A DNA stretch of 64,000 nucleotides from Roseovarius nitratireducens (GTDB taxonomy: Bacteria > Pseudomonadota > Alphaproteobacteria > Rhodobacterales > Rhodobacteraceae): assembly GCF_002925845.1 (NCBI RefSeq), contig NZ_PDNI01000036.1:124001-188000 (forward strand). The letters run 5' to 3'. A program made the position numbers and the translations under genes. Shown here piece by piece: positions 58,941 through 64,000 of this stretch. How positions within the stretch are numbered: the first letter of the stretch is position 1; every line of letters starts with the position of its first letter. Under the pieces are notes generated by a model. It had not been told where the DNA came from and ran no database searches. It saw nothing but the letters and a program-made list of their open reading frames with translations.

Positions 58941-59221
58941 GCACCGGTAACAGGGCATTACCTCCTCACGATCCGAGGCATATCCGGGGTTGATGCGCTC
59001 CGCGACTCCGTGTGTCATGGCCCGCGTTCGGCGACTCAAGATAGCACCGTCGTCCATGGGTTGGCGCTTGACCTCGGAGAAGCAACTTCACACGTCGCGT
59101 AAAGAAGTCGCGGTAGATGCCGTGCTTCATGTAAATGTTACAAAAGCGTAGCACTGATGTCACCCGAGACGCCTATCCGACGCGTGGTTGTCCAAACCTA
59201 AACCTGACAGCAGGAGCTATC
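58941..59221 (+). promoter_or_regulatory. pstS upstream region with PHO-box-like site
   Basis: About 280 nt with no gene, more AT-rich near pstS. The only recognisable signal is CTTCATGTAAATGTTACA at 59125-59142: its CTTCAT and TGTTAC start 11 nt apart, each matching TGTCAT at four of six positions, the layout of a PhoB (PHO) box. The site is about 80 nt before the pstS ATG. Phosphate control is expected for this operon, but the match is partial. Confidence 0.45.
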
Positions 59222-60259
59222 ATGTCCTACACCAAACTTTCCGTCTCGGCCCTGGCGCTCGCCGCCATGTCCGCGACCACGGCCGCCGCGCGCGACCAGA
59301 TCAGCATCGTCGGTTCGTCCACCGTGTTCCCCTACACGCAGGCCGTGGCCGAGCAATTCGCCAACACCACCGGCGCGCCGTCGCCGATCGTGGAATCCAC
59401 CGGCACCGGCGGCGGGATGCAGATATTCTGCGAAGGCATCGGCGAAAGCCATCCCGACCTGACCGGCGCCTCGCGCGCGATGAAGGCCTCGGAATGGGCC
59501 AAGTGCGTCGAGAACGGCGTGACCGACGTCACCGAGGCGATGATCGGCTATGACGGCCTGTCGATGGCCGTGTCGCGCGACAACGATTTTGCATGGGACC
59601 TGTCGCTCGAGGAAGTCTACCTTGCGCTGGGCGCCGAGGTTCCGGTCGATGGCGAGTGGGTCGCCAACCCCTACACCAAGTGGTCGGAAATCAACGCCGA
59701 CCTGCCCGACACCGAGATCCTCGTGCTCGGACCGCCGCCGACCTCGGGCACCCGCGACGCCTTCGTCGAACTGGCGATGCGCGAGGGCTGCAAGGAGACC
59801 GATTACGTCGCGAATGGCGACTTCGACAAGAAATGGGTCAAGGAAAACTGCTCGCGCATGCGTACCGACGGCCCCTTCATCGAAGCTGGCGAGAACGACA
59901 ACCTGATCGTGCAGCGCCTCGATTCGGACCCGAACGCGCTGGGCATCTTCGGCTACTCGTTCCTGTTCGAGAACATGGACAAGCTCAAGGGCGTGAACAT
60001 CGCCGGCGTCCAGCCCACCGCCGACACCATCGGCGACTTCTCCTACCCGATCTCGCGCCCGCTGTTCTTCTACGTCAAGAACGCGCATCGTGGCGTGATC
60101 CCGAACTTCCAGGAGTTCGTCGAGGAGTACATGTCCGAGGACGCGATGGCCCCCGGCGGCTATCTCGAGGAGCGCGGCATGGTCACCCTGCCCGACGATC
60201 TGCGCGCCAAGACCCAGGACGACGTCATCAACGGTGCCTCCATGGAACCCAAGAGCTGA
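59222..60259 (+). CDS. pstS: Phosphate ABC transporter substrate-binding protein PstS
   Basis: Periplasmic phosphate receptor (345 aa) with a Sec signal peptide (cleavage near 'TTAAARDQ'). Phosphate-binding residues are seen in 'ISIVGSSTVFPYTQAVAEQF', 'STGTGGGMQIFCEG', 'DLTGASRAM' and 'PPTSGTRDAFVELAM'. It belongs to the larger branch with a C-terminal region ending 'DDVINGASMEPKS'. ATG 59222 follows AGGAG. It heads the pstSCAB operon. Confidence 0.95.
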   Translation: MSYTKLSVSALALAAMSATTAAARDQISIVGSSTVFPYTQAVAEQFANTTGAPSPIVESTGTGGGMQIFCEGIGESHPDLTGASRAMKASEWAKCVENGVTDVTEAMIGYDGLSMAVSRDNDFAWDLSLEEVYLALGAEVPVDGEWVANPYTKWSEINADLPDTEILVLGPPPTSGTRDAFVELAMREGCKETDYVANGDFDKKWVKENCSRMRTDGPFIEAGENDNLIVQRLDSDPNALGIFGYSFLFENMDKLKGVNIAGVQPTADTIGDFSYPISRPLFFYVKNAHRGVIPNFQEFVEEYMSEDAMAPGGYLEERGMVTLPDDLRAKTQDDVINGASMEPKS

Positions 60260-60357
60260 TACGGCTATAGTCCCGACCGGGCACGGTACGCCGCGCCTTC
60301 CCGACGCCCCCTCTCGCAGTGGCGGGGGCGTCATTACTTGAAACGGCAGGCATTCCC

Positions 60358-61734
60358 ATGACGCTCATCGCCTTTCTGATCCTGTTCGTCGCCGTGGTGA
60401 TCGGATACGTTCTCAATCTGCGCGCGGCGCGCACCCTCCGCGCCGGCGGCACAGCGATGCATTCGCTCGACGGGTTCCACGGCGGATATGCCGCACTGTC
60501 GGTTCTCATCCCGACCTTCTTTCTCATCGTGCTGTGGCTGCTGTTCCAGGGAACGGTGATCGAGATGCTGCTCAAGGGGGGGCTGCCCTCGGGGCAGCTC
60601 GATGGCCTCGGAACCGGCGAAATTCAGTTGATCATGGCCGAGATCCGCTCCATCGCGGGCGGCCGCATCTTCGGTGAGCCCGAGCAATGGAAGCTCGACG
60701 CCGCCGAGCGTCTCGTGTCGCTGCGCGCGACCTCGGGGATGCTTCTGGTCGCCGTCACCGCGGCGCTGGCGGCGCTGCTTCTCTACCGCGCACGTCGCCG
60801 CGTGTCCGCCGGTTTCCGGGCGCGGCAGGGCACCGAGGGCATGGTGCATGGCCTGATGGTGGCCTGCGCCACGGTGGCGATTTTCGTGACCATCGGCATC
60901 GTCGCGTCGCTCCTGTTCGAGACGATCCGTTTCTTCAACATGGTCCCCTTTTGGGATTTCGTGCTCGGCACATCGTGGGAGCCGCAGATCCCGCTGCGCG
61001 AGGACCAGATCGCGGCAGAAGGCGCCTTTGGCATGTTGCCGGTGTTTCTCGGCACGCTCGTCATCGCCACGGTCGCCATGGTGGTGGCCACGCCCATCGG
61101 CCTCCTGTCGGCCATCTACCTGCATGAATTCGCCTCGCACCGGGTGCGTTCGGTGGTCAAACCGGTGCTCGAGATTCTCGCCGGCGTGCCGACGGTGGTC
61201 TACGGCTTTTTCGCCATTCTCGTAATTGCCCCCGCGATTCGCTCTTTTGGTAGCGATCTGGGCCTGCCCATCGCGCCCAACACCGCGCTGGCGGCGGGCA
61301 GTGTCATGGGCATCATGCTGATCCCGTTCATCTCGTCCTTTGCCGACGACGCGCTGGGCGCGGTGCCGCGCAGCCTGCGCGACGGATCGCTCGCAGTCGG
61401 CGCCACCTCGGCCGAGACCGTTCTCAAGGTGCTCTTTCCCGCGGCGATCCCGGGCATCGTGGGGGGCATCCTGCTGGCGGTGAGCCGCGCCATCGGCGAG
61501 ACGATGATCGTCGTGATGGCCGCCGGTCTCATCGCCAAGATGACGATCAACCCGCTTGACAGCGTGACCACCGTCACCGTGCAGATCGTGACCCTGCTGA
61601 TCGGCGACACCGCGTTCGACAGCCCCAAGACCCTCGCGGCCTTTGCGCTCGGTATGGTGCTGTTCCTGATGACGCTGGTGATCAACGTCGCCGCCCTGCG
61701 CATCGTGCGCAAATACCGTGAAATCTACGACTAG
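60358..61734 (+). CDS. pstC: Phosphate ABC transporter permease PstC
   Basis: A 458-aa membrane protein. The ABC-permease core (about residues 225-455) has the coupling loop 'LRDGSLAVGATSAETVLKVLFPAAIPG'. The N-terminal 220 residues form an extra membrane-associated extension absent from the 319-aa E. coli PstC and typical of long alphaproteobacterial PstC. ATG 60358 is used. Its stop is followed 5 nt later by pstA. Confidence 0.93.
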   Translation: MTLIAFLILFVAVVIGYVLNLRAARTLRAGGTAMHSLDGFHGGYAALSVLIPTFFLIVLWLLFQGTVIEMLLKGGLPSGQLDGLGTGEIQLIMAEIRSIAGGRIFGEPEQWKLDAAERLVSLRATSGMLLVAVTAALAALLLYRARRRVSAGFRARQGTEGMVHGLMVACATVAIFVTIGIVASLLFETIRFFNMVPFWDFVLGTSWEPQIPLREDQIAAEGAFGMLPVFLGTLVIATVAMVVATPIGLLSAIYLHEFASHRVRSVVKPVLEILAGVPTVVYGFFAILVIAPAIRSFGSDLGLPIAPNTALAAGSVMGIMLIPFISSFADDALGAVPRSLRDGSLAVGATSAETVLKVLFPAAIPGIVGGILLAVSRAIGETMIVVMAAGLIAKMTINPLDSVTTVTVQIVTLLIGDTAFDSPKTLAAFALGMVLFLMTLVINVAALRIVRKYREIYD

Positions 61735-61739
61735 GACCC

Positions 61740-63032
61740 ATGGCCATGACCGACGCGACCACGGACAAGTTCGACTGGACGGCCCCCGCCTTCCAGGCCG
61801 GTCTGCGCAAGCGCAAGCGCAGCGAATTGTGGCTCAAATCCCTCGGGCTGGGGGCGATCTCGATCGCCTTCGCGATGCTGCTTCTGCTGATCGGCTCGTT
61901 GATATCGACCGGGTATCACGCCTTCACCCAGACCCATCTGAAAATCGAGGTGGAGCTTGATCCCGACCTAATCCGCGCGGACGCGCCCGAACGCGGCAAT
62001 TACCGCCAGATCCTGACGAACACGATGCAGTCGCTATTCCCCGATGTCCCCGATGATCGCGCCGAGTTGCGCAAGCTGACGAGCATCCTGTCCAACGGCG
62101 CGCAGTTCATGATCCGCGACATGGTTGTCGCCGATCCCGGCCTGATCGGCGAGACGGTGAGCGTGACCGTCCCGCTCTCGGATCCCTATGATCAGCTCAA
62201 CAAGGGGCTGATCGACCCCGACACCCCCGAGGAGAACCGCCGCCTCAAGGATGACGAGATTGCAAATTTCAATCGGCTCGCCGAGGCGGAGGTGGTCTCC
62301 GAGCCATTAAACTGGGGACTGATCACCAACGCCGATTCGCGCTTTCCGGAACTGGCGGGGCTCAAGGGCGCGATCATCGGCTCGGCCTACGCGCTGCTGG
62401 TGTGTTTCCTGCTCGCCTTCCCCGTGGGCATTGGCGCGGCGATCTATCTAGAGGAGTTCGCACCCAAGAATCGCGTCTCGGATCTCATCGAGATCAACAT
62501 CAACAACCTCGCTGCGGTGCCGTCGGTGGTATTCGGCCTGCTGGGTCTCGCGGTGTTCATCGGCTGGTTCGGGATGCCGCGCTCGGTGCCCTTCGTGGGC
62601 GGGCTGACGCTGGCGCTGATGACCCTGCCGACGATCATCATCGCCACCCGCGCAGCACTCAAGGCCGTGCCCCCCTCGATCCGCGAGGCGGCGCTGGGCG
62701 TGGGGGCGTCCAAGCAACAGGTGGTGTTCGGCCATGTGCTGCCGCTCGCCATGCCGGGCATCCTGACCGGCACGATCATCGGGCTGGCACAGGCGCTGGG
62801 CGAAACCGCGCCGCTCTTGCTGATCGGAATGAATGCCTTCATCACCTCGGCACCCTCGACGCCTTTCGACAGCGCCACCGCCCTGCCCACTCAGATTTTC
62901 ATCTGGGCCGACAGCCCGGAACGGGGCTTCGTCAGCCGCACCTCGGCCGCGATCCTGGTCTTGCTGACCTTCCTCATCACGATGAACGCCATCGCCATCT
63001 TCCTGCGCCATAAATTCGAGCGGAAATGGTAG
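61740..63032 (+). CDS. pstA: Phosphate ABC transporter permease PstA
   Basis: A 430-aa permease with one N-terminal helix, a large periplasmic insert (about residues 65-200) and the ABC-permease core with coupling loop '[27 protein letters not shown]'. It is longer than E. coli PstA (296 aa) because of the insert, as in related alphaproteobacteria. ATG 61740 or the in-frame ATG at 61746 could be the start; GGAC lies before both. Confidence 0.93.
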   Translation: MAMTDATTDKFDWTAPAFQAGLRKRKRSELWLKSLGLGAISIAFAMLLLLIGSLISTGYHAFTQTHLKIEVELDPDLIRADAPERGNYRQILTNTMQSLFPDVPDDRAELRKLTSILSNGAQFMIRDMVVADPGLIGETVSVTVPLSDPYDQLNKGLIDPDTPEENRRLKDDEIANFNRLAEAEVVSEPLNWGLITNADSRFPELAGLKGAIIGSAYALLVCFLLAFPVGIGAAIYLEEFAPKNRVSDLIEININNLAAVPSVVFGLLGLAVFIGWFGMPRSVPFVGGLTLALMTLPTIIIATRAALKAVPPSIREAALGVGASKQQVVFGHVLPLAMPGILTGTIIGLAQALGETAPLLLIGMNAFITSAPSTPFDSATALPTQIFIWADSPERGFVSRTSAAILVLLTFLITMNAIAIFLRHKFERKW

Positions 63033-63048
63033 AAAGGACCGAGAAAAG

Positions 63049-63846
63049 ATGTATGACGTGACAAAACCGGAGCACGACGTGGACCAGGCCGAAACCAAGA
63101 TATCCGCGAGAGACGTGCAGGTCTATTATGGCGACACGCACGCCATAAAGGATGTCAACGTGGATATCGCGGACAAGACCGTGACCTCGTTCATCGGCCC
63201 CTCGGGCTGCGGCAAATCCACCTTCCTGCGCTGCATCAACCGCATGAACGACACGATCGACATCTGCCGCGTGGAGGGCGAGATCAGGATCGACGGGCAG
63301 GACATCTATGCGCCCTCCGTCGACCCGGTGCAGTTGCGCGCCAAGGTGGGGATGGTGTTTCAGAAGCCCAACCCGTTCCCCAAGTCGATCTATGACAACG
63401 TGGCCTACGGCCCCAAGATCCACGGCATGACCCGCAACAAGGCCGAGCTTGACGAGGTGGTGGAAACCGCCCTGCGCGGCGCGGGGCTCTGGGATGAGGT
63501 CAAGGACCGGCTCGACACCCCCGGTACCGGGCTATCGGGCGGCCAGCAGCAGCGGCTCTGCATCGCGCGCGCCGTGGCCACGCAACCCGAGGTCCTGCTG
63601 ATGGACGAGCCGTGCTCGGCGCTCGACCCGATCGCGACCGCCCTGATCGAGGACCTGATCGACGGGCTAAAGAAGCAGTTTTCCGTGGTGATCGTCACTC
63701 ACTCGATGCAGCAGGCGGCGCGTATCAGCCAGAAGACCGCGTTCTTCCACCTCGGCAACCTGGTGGAATATGGCGATACCGACATGATCTTTACCAACCC
63801 GCAGGATGAGCGGACGGAGAACTACATCACCGGGCGCACCGGCTGA
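63049..63846 (+). CDS. pstB: Phosphate ABC transporter ATP-binding protein PstB
   Basis: A 265-aa ATPase that powers phosphate import: Walker A 'GPSGCGKST', Q-loop '[27 protein letters not shown]' (the PstB-specific loop), signature '[16 protein letters not shown]', Walker B '[13 protein letters not shown]' and His switch '[12 protein letters not shown]'. It ends the operon; phoU, often next, is not here because the following gene is convergent. Confidence 0.97.
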   Translation: MYDVTKPEHDVDQAETKISARDVQVYYGDTHAIKDVNVDIADKTVTSFIGPSGCGKSTFLRCINRMNDTIDICRVEGEIRIDGQDIYAPSVDPVQLRAKVGMVFQKPNPFPKSIYDNVAYGPKIHGMTRNKAELDEVVETALRGAGLWDEVKDRLDTPGTGLSGGQQQRLCIARAVATQPEVLLMDEPCSALDPIATALIEDLIDGLKKQFSVVIVTHSMQQAARISQKTAFFHLGNLVEYGDTDMIFTNPQDERTENYITGRTG

Positions 63847-63852
63847 GGCGTG

Positions 63853-63878
63853 GCCCCGCGCGACCAATCGCACGGGGC
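63853..63878. terminator. Hairpin between convergent pstB and RidA-family gene
   Basis: GCCCCG (63853-63858) pairs with CGGGGC (63873-63878) and GCG (63860-63862) with CGC (63869-63871), one mismatch between, loop ACCAAT. It lies 6 nt after the pstB stop and 7 nt before the convergent stop, a place for a bidirectional terminator; no T-run is present. Confidence 0.5.
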
Positions 63879-63885
63879 AGGGGGC

Positions 63886-64000
63886 TCATCCCTGCGCGGC
63901 GGTAACGATCAGTTCCACCTTGTACGCGGGCGTGGCGAGCTTTGCCTCTCCACAGGCGCGGGCAGGGGCGTGGCCCTCCGGCACCCAGGCATCCCAAACC
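63886..64000 (-). CDS. RidA/YjgF/UK114 family protein, C-terminal end only
   Basis: The last 37 codons of a minus-strand gene that continues beyond the window. The C-terminus reads '[21 protein letters not shown]' followed by '[10 protein letters not shown]', with the Cys-Glu of the RidA active-site region (RidA proteins hydrolyse reactive enamine/imine intermediates). Convergent with pstB. Only the end is visible, so the subfamily cannot be named. Confidence 0.82.
   Translation of the reverse strand, partial: VWDAWVPEGHAPARACGEAKLATPAYKVELIVTAAQG

Overview
The window is a chromosomal segment of a high-GC alphaproteobacterium, most likely a marine member of the Rhodobacterales (Roseobacter group). 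Evidence for this placement: rpsT-dnaA-dnaN-recF-gyrB gene order, a TRAP transporter with a Tat-type binding protein, ethylmalonyl-CoA-pathway genes (mesaconyl-CoA hydratase, malyl-CoA thioesterase, MeaB), a NavSp-like bacterial sodium channel, and mdh followed by sucCD-sucAB-lpdA. The affiliation is inferred from gene content and protein sequence; no rRNA gene is present.

Layout. 1-3050 (-): a TRAP uptake system (dctP, dctQ and dctM, the last cut by the window edge). 3475-7989 (+): a five-gene branched-chain-amino-acid-type ABC importer (livKHMGF-like). 8097-13842 (+): a compact operon of a radical SAM/SPASM-like enzyme, an APH/choline-kinase-like phosphotransferase and a YnjBCD-type ABC importer; this is the best candidate here for an undescribed system. 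14083-18603 (-): pheS without pheT, a DUF1203 protein, a voltage-gated sodium channel, a HIT hydrolase and a GT14-like glycosyltransferase. The last diverges from a carbohydrate-type sulfotransferase at 18744.

19734-28335 (+): rpsT, dnaA, dnaN, recF and gyrB. A low-GC PemK/MazF-like gene sits between dnaN and recF, and VOC and LysE genes sit between recF and gyrB. 28336-35916: small and housekeeping genes (DUF6746-like, DCC, HlyIII, DUF6455, an M48 lipoprotein, meaB, hrpB, NUDIX) with a large inverted repeat after gyrB. 35927-38578 (-): mcl2-nnrU-DUF1737-mch. 39088-51289: tauE/safE, mdh, sucC, a methyltransferase, sucD, sucA, sucB, a small patch that looks foreign and carries a second copy of the sucB 3' end, MAPEG and lpdA. 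tRNA-Gly(CCC) follows.

52128-58837 (+): a MoxR ATPase/DUF58/BatA-DUF4159/large membrane protein operon that ends inside a palindromic element. 59222-63846 (+): pstSCAB. 63886-64000 (-): the C-terminal end of a RidA-family gene.

The metabolic genes fit together. Mch and Mcl2 (ethylmalonyl-CoA pathway) release malate, MeaB protects methylmalonyl-CoA mutase that yields succinyl-CoA, and Mdh, SucCD and the 2-oxoglutarate dehydrogenase complex carry both into the TCA cycle. Many intergenic gaps hold clear hairpins, which are listed separately. No CRISPR array, rRNA operon, complete insertion sequence or phage was seen. All calls are from reading the sequence; no database search was run.
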